From positions 12,849 through 76,848 of the forward strand of contig JBBQNJ010000013.1 in assembly GCA_038329845.1 (NCBI GenBank): a DNA stretch of 64,000 bases, given 5' to 3'. The stretch comes from JBBQNJ01 sp038329845. Its GTDB lineage: Bacteria; Planctomycetota; Phycisphaerae; Tepidisphaerales; Tepidisphaeraceae. The position numbers and the translations under genes were made by a program. The notes beneath the pieces were generated by a model, which was not told where the DNA came from, made no database searches, and saw nothing but the letters and a program-made list of their open reading frames with translations. Positions 16,843 through 25,118 of the stretch are shown in pieces; positions within the stretch are counted from its first letter, which is position 1; every line of letters starts with the position of its first letter.

Positions 16843-16906
16843 CGTTGAATCCTTAATGGAGTTAGGTTGAGCGTCGTCTTCTCACCGGCGGACCGCGCCG
16901 GATCGG

Positions 16907-17458
16907 CTAAAAAGGAATGTCCTCGTCCTTGAACTGCTGTTCTTCGTTGAACGGTGGCTCGGGTTGCGGCTGGCGCGGCGCCTGCGCCGGCGGGCGACCC
17001 TGCGCCGGCGCGGGACGATTGTAGCTCTGTCGCGGCGGCGGCGGCGCGCTGCCGCCTTCACCCGCCGATTCGTATCCTCCGCCGGAATCCCGCCCCCCCC
17101 CCCCGCCCCCGCCCGGGCCTGAATCCCGACCGCCCATCAGTTGGAAATTCTCGACCATGATCACATGTTTGGAGCGCTTCCCGCCGCCCTGCTTGTCTTC
17201 CCACGTGTCATAGCGCAATCGGCCTTCGACCAGAAGGGGACGGCCCTTCTGACAATACTGATTGATAATCTCGGCCGATTTGCCGAATACGGTGCAGTCG
17301 ATGAAGCAGACCTCTTCGCGGTCCTCGCCGGTGCCGGTCTTGTATTTCCGATTCACCGCCAGCCCGAACTCGGCCACCGGGGTCTGGTTGGGCAGGTAGC
17401 GCATGACGGGATCGCGGGTGAGGTTCCCGACCATGATGATGCGGTTGTAATTGGCCAT
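16907..17458 (-). CDS. ssb: Single-stranded DNA-binding protein
   Basis: Ssb coats single-stranded DNA during replication and repair. The OB-fold (about residues 1-108) opens NRIIMVGNLTRDP and contains WEDKQGG. A Gly-rich and then Pro/Gln-rich flexible linker leads to the acidic partner-binding tip DEDIPF. The gene has a strong AGGAGG ribosome-binding site. It lies between rpsF and rplI, the standard neighbourhood. Confidence 0.96.
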   Translation of the reverse strand: MANYNRIIMVGNLTRDPVMRYLPNQTPVAEFGLAVNRKYKTGTGEDREEVCFIDCTVFGKSAEIINQYCQKGRPLLVEGRLRYDTWEDKQGGGKRSKHVIMVENFQLMGGRDSGPGGGGGGGRDSGGGYESAGEGGSAPPPPRQSYNRPAPAQGRPPAQAPRQPQPEPPFNEEQQFKDEDIPF

Positions 17459-17560
17459 GAGAAGCCTCCTGGGTGCAAGACATTACGTATCCGCCGGGGC
17501 GATCCGCTCATCGCACAGCGCCGGTGCGGCCTCGGAACCTGCGGCCCGGATCAGCCGGGT

Positions 17561-18112
17561 CTAGTCCTTGTCCGCCGCGGCCTCGGCCGGGGCCGCGGGG
17601 GGCGCGGCTTCCTCGGCGGCGCGGCTTCGTCGCGGGGCGCGCTCAGGACGATCGGATCGCTCAGGGCGATCCCCGCGATCCCCGCCACGATCTCCGCGCT
17701 CGGGGCGATCCCCGCGCTCAGGTCGATCGCCGCGCGGACGTTCATCCCACGGCTCGCGCCGCTCGACTTCCTTGACGATCGGCTGCGGCTCGACGGCGTT
17801 CATCTCCTGCTCGTTCAGATGGTCGGCCCGAAGCACGATCACCCGCAGCACGTCTTCGCTGAGATTCACGTCGCGCTCGATCGCCGTGACGCTCGAGCCG
17901 GGGCCGCGATAGAACGAGATCACGTACGTTCCGCGCTTCTGCCCGGCCATTTCATACGCCAACTTGCGCTCGTCCCATTTCTTGATCACGAGGATCTGCC
18001 CGCCGTGGCGCTCGATCATCGAGCGGCACAGGTTGATGCCGCCCTCGGTGTCGGTAGCACCGATCGGGCCGACCAGGAACATCGCCTCGTACTGATTCAT
18101 CACGTCTGCCAT
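17561..18112 (-). CDS. rpsF: 30S ribosomal protein bS6 with long charged tail
   Basis: bS6 sits on the 30S platform next to bS18. The core (about residues 1-100) opens NQYEAMFLVGP and includes KWDERKLAYEMAGQKRGTYV. After it a low-complexity tail of about 70 residues repeats RGDRPER units and ends in an Ala/Pro/Glu-rich stretch. That makes 183 residues against the usual 95-135. The repeats are also visible as tandem GGGCGATC-type repeats in the DNA. It heads the ssb-rplI run. Confidence 0.95.
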   Translation of the reverse strand: MADVMNQYEAMFLVGPIGATDTEGGINLCRSMIERHGGQILVIKKWDERKLAYEMAGQKRGTYVISFYRGPGSSVTAIERDVNLSEDVLRVIVLRADHLNEQEMNAVEPQPIVKEVERREPWDERPRGDRPERGDRPERGDRGGDRGDRPERSDRPERAPRRSRAAEEAAPPAAPAEAAADKD

Positions 18113-18204
18113 ATTTGTCCATCGCTCCTAGCGTGGGTTTTGGCCGGTGGACCGGCCGCTAGATTCCGCGCGGGCGTTTCGACGCCGGCGCTGTTCGGGT
18201 TGTC

Positions 18205-18816
18205 TTATGTCGCCGGTTCATCGGCGGCATTGTAACGGGTCATCGCCTTGGCGATCCCGTCACGCATCCAGGCTTCGATCACCATCGTCGCCCGCTCAAT
18301 CGCCGGGACGATGGCCTTTCGCTGGTCGGGGGTGAACCGTCCCAGCACATAATCGCGTCCGGCGATCGGCGGTGGTGCCGGGTCGATGCCGATCCGCAGG
18401 CGCGGATATTGGCTGCCGCCCAGCGCCCGCTCGATGTCGCGCAGGCCGTTGTGCCCGCCGTTACTCCCCGCGGCACGAAGCCGCAGAGCACCGCACGGCA
18501 AGGCCATCTCGTCCAAGACCACCAGCGCCTCGGCGGGCGAGAGCTGGAAAAAAGCCATCGCCGCCTGAACGCTTCGGCCCGAGGCGTTCATGTACGTCAT
18601 GGGCTTGAGCAGCATGGCCCGCTCAGCCTCGCCGCCCAGCCCGGTGATTCCATCGATCGCCAGGCCGTTGAATTTTTCGCGTCCCAGGCGATCGAAATCG
18701 CCGGGAGATGCCCAGCCCCATCGGGCGGCCAGGGCATCGACCAGCTCGAACCCGATGTTGTGCCGAGTCCCGACGTACTGGCGGCCGGGATTGCCCAGTC
18801 CAACGATCAGTTTCAT
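18205..18816 (-). CDS. pth: Peptidyl-tRNA hydrolase
   Basis: Pth releases tRNA from peptidyl-tRNA that drops off ribosomes. From the ATG at 18816 (MKLIVGLGNPGRQYVGTRHN) the protein is 203 residues, close to the family norm. The catalytic His lies in TRHNIGF, the Asp in VVLDEMALPCG, and the SNGGHNGL motif follows. A frame extending to 18957 was rejected as a start because it reads through tandem repeats (TGRLAERVTGR). It is downstream of rplY, a common pairing (ctc-pth). Confidence 0.95.
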   Translation of the reverse strand: MKLIVGLGNPGRQYVGTRHNIGFELVDALAARWGWASPGDFDRLGREKFNGLAIDGITGLGGEAERAMLLKPMTYMNASGRSVQAAMAFFQLSPAEALVVLDEMALPCGALRLRAAGSNGGHNGLRDIERALGGSQYPRLRIGIDPAPPPIAGRDYVLGRFTPDQRKAIVPAIERATMVIEAWMRDGIAKAMTRYNAADEPAT

Positions 18817-18832
18817 CCCATTCCCGCGCCGT

Positions 18833-18922
18833 TTCGCCCGGTCGCCCGTTCGGCCGGTCACCCGTTCGGCCAGTCGGCCAGTCGCCCGTTCAGCCAGTCG
18901 CTCGTTCGCTCGGTCGCGCCGC
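18833..18922. repeat. Short tandem repeats between rplY and pth
   Basis: Variants of CCCGTTCGGCCAGTCGG recur about five times over 90 bases, with units of about 12-17 bases. They are non-coding if pth starts at 18816. Confidence 0.65.
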
Positions 18923-18964
18923 GGAGAAAATCCTCCCGGCGCATCGCCGGCGTCCACGGCGGTC

Positions 18965-19621
18965 CTACTTCGCCGCCTCGGCGCCTTCCTCGGCCTCGCC
19001 CTCCTCGGGTTTGCGACCGATCACTTCCGGCTCGTTCGATTCGGCCTCGACCGCCTCGGTCGTGGCCTCTTCCTGCACTTCCTTCACCGTCGCCACGATC
19101 AGGTCCTCATCCTGGAGGCAGCGAACGCCCTCGGGAAGTTTAAGGTCCTTGATGTGCAGCACATCGTCCAGCGCCATCTCGGCGACGTTATGGCGGATCA
19201 AGTCGGGAATCTCGGTGACCAAGCACTCGATCTCCAACTCGTTGATGATCTGCTGAAGCACCCCACCGTCGCTTTCGCCCTTGGGCGTGCCCTTGAGTTC
19301 CAACGGAACGGTGACTTCCACCTTTTCATCCAGGCGGACCCGGGCGAAGTCGACGTGGAGGATTTCCATGCCTAAGTGGTCAAACTGGATGTCCTTGACC
19401 AGCACCTTTTCGCTCTTGCCGTCGAACGTCAAATCCAGCACATGGGTGCCGCGGGAAAGGTGGTTGGTCAATTCCTTCTTGGGCAGCTTGATCGGGACCA
19501 CGGCCTCTCTGTGTCCGTAGATCACCGCGGGGATCAACCCGGCGCTGCGAAGACGCTTGTTCTGTCGCGAGCCGAGTTCGCTTCGGGGTTCGGCCGCCAT
19601 CGTGACTGTCTGACTCGCCAT
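18965..19621 (-). CDS. rplY: 50S ribosomal protein bL25 (CTC type)
   Basis: The long (218-residue) general-stress form of bL25 binds 5S rRNA. The N-terminal L25 domain (SRQNKRLRSAGLIPAVIYGH) is followed by the TL5/CTC C-terminal beta domain (FARVRLDEKVEVTVPLELKG) and an acidic tail. AGGAG precedes the ATG. It is followed on the same strand by pth and preceded by prs, matching the widespread prs-rplY-pth order. Confidence 0.95.
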   Translation of the reverse strand: MASQTVTMAAEPRSELGSRQNKRLRSAGLIPAVIYGHREAVVPIKLPKKELTNHLSRGTHVLDLTFDGKSEKVLVKDIQFDHLGMEILHVDFARVRLDEKVEVTVPLELKGTPKGESDGGVLQQIINELEIECLVTEIPDLIRHNVAEMALDDVLHIKDLKLPEGVRCLQDEDLIVATVKEVQEEATTEAVEAESNEPEVIGRKPEEGEAEEGAEAAK

Positions 19622-19687
19622 TGCGTTCTCCTGATAACCTAAATCAATATTCCCGCCCGAAATCCCCCGGATTCCCGGCGTCCAATC

Positions 19688-19741
19688 TCAATTCCAAGTT
19701 CCTAGTTCCTGATTCCCAATTCCCGATTCCCAATTCCCAAG
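19688..19741. repeat. Short simple repeats (ATTCCCA)
   Basis: About six degenerate copies of an ATTCCCA/ATTCCCG heptad lie in the 130-base gap between prs and rplY. No coding or hairpin function is apparent. Confidence 0.55.
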
Positions 19742-19754
19742 TCGCTAATTTCCT

Positions 19755-20735
19755 TCACTCCGCCGTCGGTCCCGTCCCGTTCCGAAACAACGCGCTCACC
19801 GACTCGTTGTGATGAATCCGATGGATCGCATCTCCCAGCAGCCCGGCCACGCTCAATACCTCGAGCCGGTCCTTGATCCGGTCGCAGCGATTGCCAATCG
19901 GGATCGTATCGGTAAGCGCCAGCCTGGCATAGCCACATCCCGAGAGCCGCTCGAGCGCCGGCGGGGCAAGCACCGCGTGGGTCGCCGAAACATAAATATC
20001 GGCGGCCCCGTTTTCCTTAAGCATCTGCACCGCCTGCGTCACCGTTCCGCCGGTGGTGATCATGTCGTCCACCATCAGGATGTTCTTGCCTTCCACATCG
20101 CCGATGATGTGCTTGGTCTCGACATCCGAGCCGCTGGTGCGGCGCTTGTCGATGATGCAGATTTCTCCGCCCAGCAGGTTGGCATACACCTGCGCCCGCT
20201 TAACGTTGCCCACATCCGGCGAGACGAACACGCGGTCGGCGAGCTTGAGCTTCTTAAACCACTTGACGATCACCGGGCTGGCCGACAGATGGTCCACCGG
20301 AATATCGAAAAATCCCTGCACCTGGGCGGCATGAAGATCCACCGCCACCACCCGGTCGGCCCCGGCACGCTCGAGAAGATTCGCCACCAGCTTGGCCGTG
20401 ATCGGCGTGCGGCCTTCATCCTTGCGGTCCTGGCGGGCGTAGCCGAAATAGGGCATCACCGCCGTCACCCGCATGGCGCTGGCGCGCTTCAGGCAATCAA
20501 TCCAGATCATCAGCTCCATCAGGTGGGCGTTGACCGGATGGCTCGTGGACTGAACGATGAAGCAGTCGCGCCCGCGGACATCTTCCTCGACCTTGACGAT
20601 CAGTTCCCCATCGGGAAACAGCTCGGTGCGACCCCGCCCCAGCGGAATCTGCAAATGCTCGCAGATGCGCTGGGCCAGGTTCGGGTTCGAGCGACCCGTG
20701 AAAACCTTGAGTTTGTCGGCATCGGCTTGCGACAT
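19755..20735 (-). CDS. prs: Ribose-phosphate pyrophosphokinase
   Basis: Prs makes PRPP from ribose-5-phosphate and ATP for nucleotide, His and Trp synthesis. Motifs seen: FPDGE, the ATP-binding YFGYARQDRK segment, the catalytic-loop region DVETKHIIGDVEGKN and the PRPP-binding VDDMITTGGT. From the ATG at 20735 it is 326 residues, near the family norm; the longer open frame to 21158 overlaps glmU and is not used. It lies 8 bases downstream of the GlmU-like gene, mirroring the classical glmU-prs-ctc-pth cluster. Confidence 0.97.
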   Translation of the reverse strand: MSQADADKLKVFTGRSNPNLAQRICEHLQIPLGRGRTELFPDGELIVKVEEDVRGRDCFIVQSTSHPVNAHLMELMIWIDCLKRASAMRVTAVMPYFGYARQDRKDEGRTPITAKLVANLLERAGADRVVAVDLHAAQVQGFFDIPVDHLSASPVIVKWFKKLKLADRVFVSPDVGNVKRAQVYANLLGGEICIIDKRRTSGSDVETKHIIGDVEGKNILMVDDMITTGGTVTQAVQMLKENGAADIYVSATHAVLAPPALERLSGCGYARLALTDTIPIGNRCDRIKDRLEVLSVAGLLGDAIHRIHHNESVSALFRNGTGPTAE

Positions 20736-20743
20736 CAGCTTGA

Positions 20744-21703
20744 CTAAAAACCGGCAACATTTGCGGCCACGGTCGTGCCTTCGGGCACGACGCTTTCCCG
20801 CGGGATGCACGCGAACGGCCCGACGACGCAATCGGCCCCGATGCGCGACCCGCGCCCGATGTGCGTAAACGGATGTATTACGGTTTCGGCCCCCACCGAC
20901 ACGTCCGATTCGAGATACGTGTTGCCCGAACTCAGGATCGTCACACCCCCGTCGCGAACCTGCCGCTGGATGCGATCCTGCATCAGCGCATCCACTTCGG
21001 CCAGTTGCTGTCGCGTGTTTACCGCCAGCGTGTCCTCGGCCGTCACCGCCTGCACCGCCACCACCCGACGCCCGTCGCGCCGAAGAATCCCGTACACGTC
21101 TGTCAGGTAGTATTCCCGCTTCTTGTTTTCGTTTTTCAACTCCCCCAGCGCCCAGCATAGATGTTCGCTATCCATGCAATAATAACTCGGGAACACCTCG
21201 TGGATCTCACGCTGCTCGGGCGTGCAATCGACCTCTTCGACGATGTCCAGAAACTCCCCCGATGGATCCCGCAGAATCCGGCCGTACCCGAACGGCTGAT
21301 CCAACAACGCCGTCGCCATGCTGCCGGCGGCTTTTTCCTGCCGATGGGCATCCAGCAGCGTTCGCAGCACCTGCCCGCGAATCAGCGGCCCGTCCCCCGC
21401 GAGAATGAACACGTCCCCCGGTTGCTCCTTCAAATGCCGCTGGCACATCCTCGCGGCGTGACCGGTCCCCAGTTGCTCGGTCTGCTCGACCCAGGTGATC
21501 CGCGAATCGCCGCCGAAGCGGGAGATCACCTCATCCTTGCCATGACCGACCACCACCAGGATGCGATCGCATCCGGCGTCGTAGCAGGCATCGAGTACGT
21601 ATTGCAGCATCGGCTTGCCGCAGATTTCATGCAGCGGCTTGGGCCGGGCGCTCTTCATCCGGGTGCTTTTCCCGGCGGCGAGGATAATCGCGGTGGTGGA
21701 CAT
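20744..21703 (-). CDS. GlmU-like UDP-GlcNAc pyrophosphorylase, short form
   Basis: The first about 230 residues are a nucleotidyltransferase of the GlmU type: LAAGKSTRMKSARPKPLHEI, GTGHAA, AGDGPLI and the YYLTDVYGILR segment. The protein forms UDP-GlcNAc from GlcNAc-1-phosphate. After it come only a few left-handed beta-helix turns (ESDVSVGAETVIHPFTHIGR), and the chain stops at 319 residues. Bifunctional GlmU has about 450, so the acetyltransferase active site is missing. Either another enzyme supplies GlcNAc-1-phosphate or the sugar differs. Gene order with prs, rplY and pth supports glmU ancestry. Confidence 0.85.
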   Translation of the reverse strand: MSTTAIILAAGKSTRMKSARPKPLHEICGKPMLQYVLDACYDAGCDRILVVVGHGKDEVISRFGGDSRITWVEQTEQLGTGHAARMCQRHLKEQPGDVFILAGDGPLIRGQVLRTLLDAHRQEKAAGSMATALLDQPFGYGRILRDPSGEFLDIVEEVDCTPEQREIHEVFPSYYCMDSEHLCWALGELKNENKKREYYLTDVYGILRRDGRRVVAVQAVTAEDTLAVNTRQQLAEVDALMQDRIQRQVRDGGVTILSSGNTYLESDVSVGAETVIHPFTHIGRGSRIGADCVVGPFACIPRESVVPEGTTVAANVAGF

Positions 21704-21757
21704 CGGCGTTGCGTTCGATCCCTTGCCCGGCGAAGAAAAATCGCCCGGAGCGACCAG

Positions 21758-21828
21758 CTACCCGGCCAGGATTCGAACCTGGACAAAGAGAGCCAAAATC
21801 TCTTGTGCTACCGTTACACTACCGGGTA
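21758..21828 (-). tRNA. tRNA-Gln (anticodon TTG)
   Basis: On the minus strand the acceptor TACCCGG pairs perfectly with CCGGGTA. A D-arm (GTG...CAC), an anticodon stem AGAGA/TCTCT with loop TTTTGGC, and a T-arm CCAGG-TTCGAAT-CCTGG follow. Loop positions 34-36 read TTG, giving glutamine. The discriminator base is G, as expected for tRNA-Gln. CCA is not encoded. Confidence 0.93.
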
Positions 21829-22157
21829 TTGCGCGGGTATCGCGGGTCGTGAAGCCAAAAAAACCCAGCACCGGCCCGGGGTGCAAACGCCCGCGGCCGC
21901 AGAGGATCGAAGGGTGCGTGCTGTTCGCGGCGACCAAGCCCCGCCGATTCCTTCGGCGTGCGACATCCGCATCCAGTCGCGGCCAAGCCTCTCTCGAAGC
22001 CCGGTCCGTCTGTCGTCTACCCTTCCGGCCACTCACCGGACCTCTCGACGACCCACCCTGAACGGTCGTTCCCGAATGTCGAATTGGCTATCCTAGCCAA
22101 CTCCGCGGCCTTGTCAAACCGTCCAAAATCCGCCTCGGCGCGGCCCAGCGGAATCCC
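21829..22157. other. Gene-free stretch after tRNA-Gln
   Basis: No gene, tRNA or repeat could be supported here. It leads into the first RAYT remnant. Confidence 0.45.
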
Positions 22158-22409
22158 GTGCGGGCGAAGCGGGTGGAACAGGCGGAACGATGGCCGCATG
22201 GCAACGAGTGGGTTCGGCGTGATGGGGCGCAACTGCGGACGGTATTGAGCGACTGCCCGGTGGAGCGGCCGCGCGACTGGACGTCCTGGGTAAACCAGCC
22301 GCACACAGCGGCAGAACAGGCTTCATTGCGCGAGCACATTCGCCGCGGCCGGCCGTACGGCGACGAGGTGTGGGTCCGCCAGACGGCGTCGAAGCTGAAT
22401 CTGCAGTAG
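22158..22409 (+). pseudogene. RAYT transposase remnant (C-terminal part)
   Basis: The frame reads a typical RAYT C-terminus: ERPRDWTSWVNQP, then REHIRRGRPYGDEVWVRQTA, then SKLNLQ. The catalytic N-terminal half is absent. A TAG follows LNLQ, but the same frame continues with family-like TLHPLGGHRRQKA, so even the end is interrupted. It is one of three related 3'-ends within 1.8 kb and lies upstream of the beta-propeller gene. Confidence 0.75.
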
Positions 22410-22662
22410 ACCCTGCATCCCCTTGGCGGGCATCGGCGCCAAAAGGCGCAGCGAAGCGACGAAACGGTATGAAGAGCTGCGTCCTCTTCAGTCTTCCCCA
22501 AAGCACCCTGCGTACCCGCGACGGCCAGAGAGCCGGCGATAGACATCAGGGGTGAAGGGTCGTGTCCCCTTCAATCTGGCCCGTGGCGGGTACGGGTGCC
22601 GGAAGGCGAAGTCGAAGCGAAGCAACGAAACGTTATGAAGAGCTACGTCCCTTTCAGTCATT
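22406..22662. repeat. Two degenerate repeats of RAYT 3'-end plus palindromic tail
   Basis: Two related stretches of about 85-90 bases, near 22406-22495 and 22570-22660, each end in CGAAACG(G/T)TATGAAGAGC followed by (T/A)CGTCC and TTCAGTC. Between them is AAGGGTCGTGTCCCCTTCA, a GGGGAC-type palindromic arm. A third relative ends near 23938. Confidence 0.6.
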
Positions 22663-22750
22663 CTGAGTGCTGAGACAGAGCCGTTCGGTTCCCTTTTAGG
22701 CAACCTCAAACACTGCTTGCGTTTTCGCCGTTTGTTCAGACGATTAGCGT

Positions 22751-23689
22751 ATGCCCATAGCACCGCGCCTCATCCGAATCGGCAACAGCCCCATCATCGC
22801 TCCCGACACCCCTGGTGCCGATCAGAACCTTGGAACCAACTTTAACGGCCCATCGCTCATCCGCACGCCCGATTGGCTGCCCAATCCCCTCGGTCGATAT
22901 TACCTCTACTTCGCCCACCATCAGGGCCAGTTTATTCGGCTTGCCTTTGCCGACACGATCCAAGGCCCCTGGACGATTTACACCCCCGGCACGCTTCGAC
23001 GTGATCAAACGCGATACGATCGTCACATCGCCTCGCCCGATGTCCATGTCAATCACGACAACAAGCGGCTGGTCATGTATTACCACGGCTGTCGCAACTT
23101 TGATCCCGCCTGTGAATATGACCAAACCACCTGTATCGCCACCAGTGGCGACGGGCTGAACTGGGCGTCGGGGGATCGGTGGATCACCAATTCCTACCTG
23201 CGCGTTTTCACCCATCGCGGGCAAACCTACGGCCTGTCGATGCCGGGACTGCTCTGGCGGGCCGATCCTCCAACCGGATCGTTCACCCTTCGCCCGGGCA
23301 ATCTGTTCGGCTTTGAACTTCCTCCTAACCCCGGCGGTCAGCCGAGGCGGGCCAGGCATTTTGCGGTCGATTGTCTCGGCGACACCTTGCGGCTGTTCTA
23401 CAGTCGCGTCGGCGACACCCCTGAGCGGCTGCTCTATGCCGAGATGGATTTGTCCCGGCCGTTTGATCAGTGGCGGGTCGAAGTCGAACATGAACTGCTT
23501 CGTCCCAAGCGCGACTACGAAGGGTCGAACCTGCCGGTTGAAACCAGCATCAAGGGGGCGGTGCATCACCCGGTTCACGCCCTGCGTGATCCGGGATTCT
23601 TCCGCGACTTGGATCATCGCCAATACCTGGTCTACGGCGTCGCCGGCGAAACGGCGATGGCTTTGGCGGCGTTGCAAGGGAACGAATGA
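22751..23689 (+). CDS. Glycoside-hydrolase-like five-bladed beta-propeller protein
   Basis: This is a 312-residue cytosolic-looking protein (no signal peptide) with the repeating pattern of GH43/GH130-type propellers: FNGPSLIRTPDWLPNPLGRY, YLYFAHHQG, SPDVHVNHDNKRLVMYYHG and GLNWASGDRW. These segments match a conserved bacterial family annotated only as hypothetical or glycosidase-like. The substrate, probably a glycan, cannot be stated. RAYT remnants flank it on both sides, and it has no functional partner nearby, so it may sit in a mobile or rearranged patch. Confidence 0.75.
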   Translation: MPIAPRLIRIGNSPIIAPDTPGADQNLGTNFNGPSLIRTPDWLPNPLGRYYLYFAHHQGQFIRLAFADTIQGPWTIYTPGTLRRDQTRYDRHIASPDVHVNHDNKRLVMYYHGCRNFDPACEYDQTTCIATSGDGLNWASGDRWITNSYLRVFTHRGQTYGLSMPGLLWRADPPTGSFTLRPGNLFGFELPPNPGGQPRRARHFAVDCLGDTLRLFYSRVGDTPERLLYAEMDLSRPFDQWRVEVEHELLRPKRDYEGSNLPVETSIKGAVHHPVHALRDPGFFRDLDHRQYLVYGVAGETAMALAALQGNE

Positions 23690-23785
23690 AGGGGACGTAG
23701 CTCTTGATGCCGGACAATCCAAGCGTGTTGCGGCGGCTGCGCGACCGCTCGCGCGACATGGCGTTCTTTCTACCGACGCGAGCAC

Positions 23786-23902
23786 GCGCGCCGCGGGCGG
23801 CCGTACGGTGACGAGGCATGGGTCCGCCGGACGGTGTCAACGCTGAATCTTCAGTGGACCCTGCATCGCCGTGGCGGATATCGGCACCAAAAGGCAAAGT
23901 GA
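23786..23902 (+). pseudogene. RAYT transposase remnant (C-terminal tip)
   Basis: Thirty-eight codons read ARRGRPYGDEAWVRRTVSTL, then NLQWTLHRRGGYRHQKAK and stop. They align with the remnant ending at 22409. The upstream part is too decayed to read. The palindromic tail (CGAAACGTTCTGAAGCGC) follows to about 23938. A frame of about 70 codons after it (23871-24092) could not be assigned. Confidence 0.7.
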
Positions 23903-24113
23903 AGCGACGAAACGTTCTGAAGCGCTACGTCACGTGGCAGATCGCCTGCGGGCACCGAACACGGATGAGACCTTCGCGCGGATCGAGCCAGAGTTGACGC
24001 GCATCGGTGCCGAGGCGATGGAGGCCCCCGTGCGCCTCGATCGCCGCAGCGGGTCAGAAAAGGTCCTGGAAGTCGGGATCATCCGCGGCTGATCGGTCCC
24101 TCGCATGTGGCCC

Positions 24114-24769
24114 TCACGCCGAGTTCTCACCTTGGCCGAGGCATGGGACGGGGACAGAATTGTGATGCAAAACTTTACGACATAAGATTTTACAAGCCCC
24201 CTCCCCCACTCCCGTCCCGTCCCCCACTCCCTCCTCGAACGAGCCGTTCACATCCCAGTCGTCGTCGAAGAAGTCGTCGAGGTCGTCCATCACGGCGTTG
24301 AGCGCATCCCGGACGTTGATGGGCCCGGCCTTCTCCACCGTCATCGACTTGCCCGCCGCGCTGGCTTTCACCAAGGTGTAGCCCTTTGGCACGTCCGCCG
24401 GCCCGACCGCCTTGTCGGGCCCCTGGTTACCAACGATCCCCAGCGGGTTCGGTGTGGGCTGGCGTTTCATGGTGTACGTGGCCCCTTCACTGGTGAGCAA
24501 CAGCGTATCGTCCTGCCGGCTCGCGGTGAACTTGTACCACTCCCCGCCGCTGGCGAACGACCCCTGCAATTGCTGCCCCGCGACCGCCGCCTTCATCGGG
24601 AACGCCTGCTGGCGAGGTGGATCGTGCCCGAGTATCCATCGCCGGCGGGGGCGATCTCGACAGACAACGTGTCGCCCTTGTATGTGCCGGCGTACGGATC
24701 GGCGGCGTACACCGTTGCGGTCAGGCCGAGGATCGACAGCAACACCGTTCGAAGCACGCGTGACGACAT
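24114..24769 (-). pseudogene. Exported small-domain protein, broken by a one-base frameshift
   Basis: Reading from the ATG at 24769 gives a signal peptide (SSRVLRTVLLSILGLTATVYA) and PYAGTYKGDTLSVEIAPAGD, then GYSGTIHLA, and then a premature stop near 24593. The next frame continues the same domain with QQAFPMKAAVAGQQLQGSFA and GATYTMKR. One missing base at about 24612-24618 would restore GTIHLGQQAFPMK. The restored protein would have about 55 residues of beta-sandwich-like repeat on each side plus a C-terminal acidic region. It is either a true pseudogene or an assembly error. The 3' end runs into C-rich low-complexity DNA. Confidence 0.7.
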
Positions 24770-24869
24770 AAGTTGCTCCAAAGACAAGTGGCAATACGAA
24801 AGCCTGGCTACGCTTTGGGGCGGACGCAACACAAATCCTTCCGCCCTCGTATCCATTATCCATGGCAGG

Positions 24870-25118
24870 TTACATCATCGCGTCATCGATGGTCTTGGCG
24901 ACTTTTGTCAGGTTCTGGTTGTTGCGGGTGATGCCGAACGATTCGCAGATCGTCCGCGACGCGTTGAGCCGCACGCGCGGGTCGGTCCAGTCGTCAGGCC
25001 CGAACGCCTGGTCGGCCTGCTTCCCCCGCGACACCGACGCCACGAACGATCCGTCCGCCGCTTCCGCTGGGGTGATGACGATTTCGTGGGAGCCGATGCG
25101 GATACTTTGCCTGGTCAT
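24870..25118 (-). CDS. Hypothetical small protein
   Basis: This 82-residue frame has a plausible start and good base usage, opening RQSIRIGSHEIVITPAEAAD. No membrane segment, signal or known motif was found. It lies on the same strand as, and 100 bases upstream of, the frameshifted exported protein. Function unknown; it could be spurious. Confidence 0.45.
   Translation of the reverse strand: MTRQSIRIGSHEIVITPAEAADGSFVASVSRGKQADQAFGPDDWTDPRVRLNASRTICESFGITRNNQNLTKVAKTIDDAMM

Noticed and set aside
19755..21158. Prs start at 21158 giving a 467-residue protein
   Set aside because: The extra N-terminus reads antiframe through glmU; homologous Prs proteins begin at about 20735.
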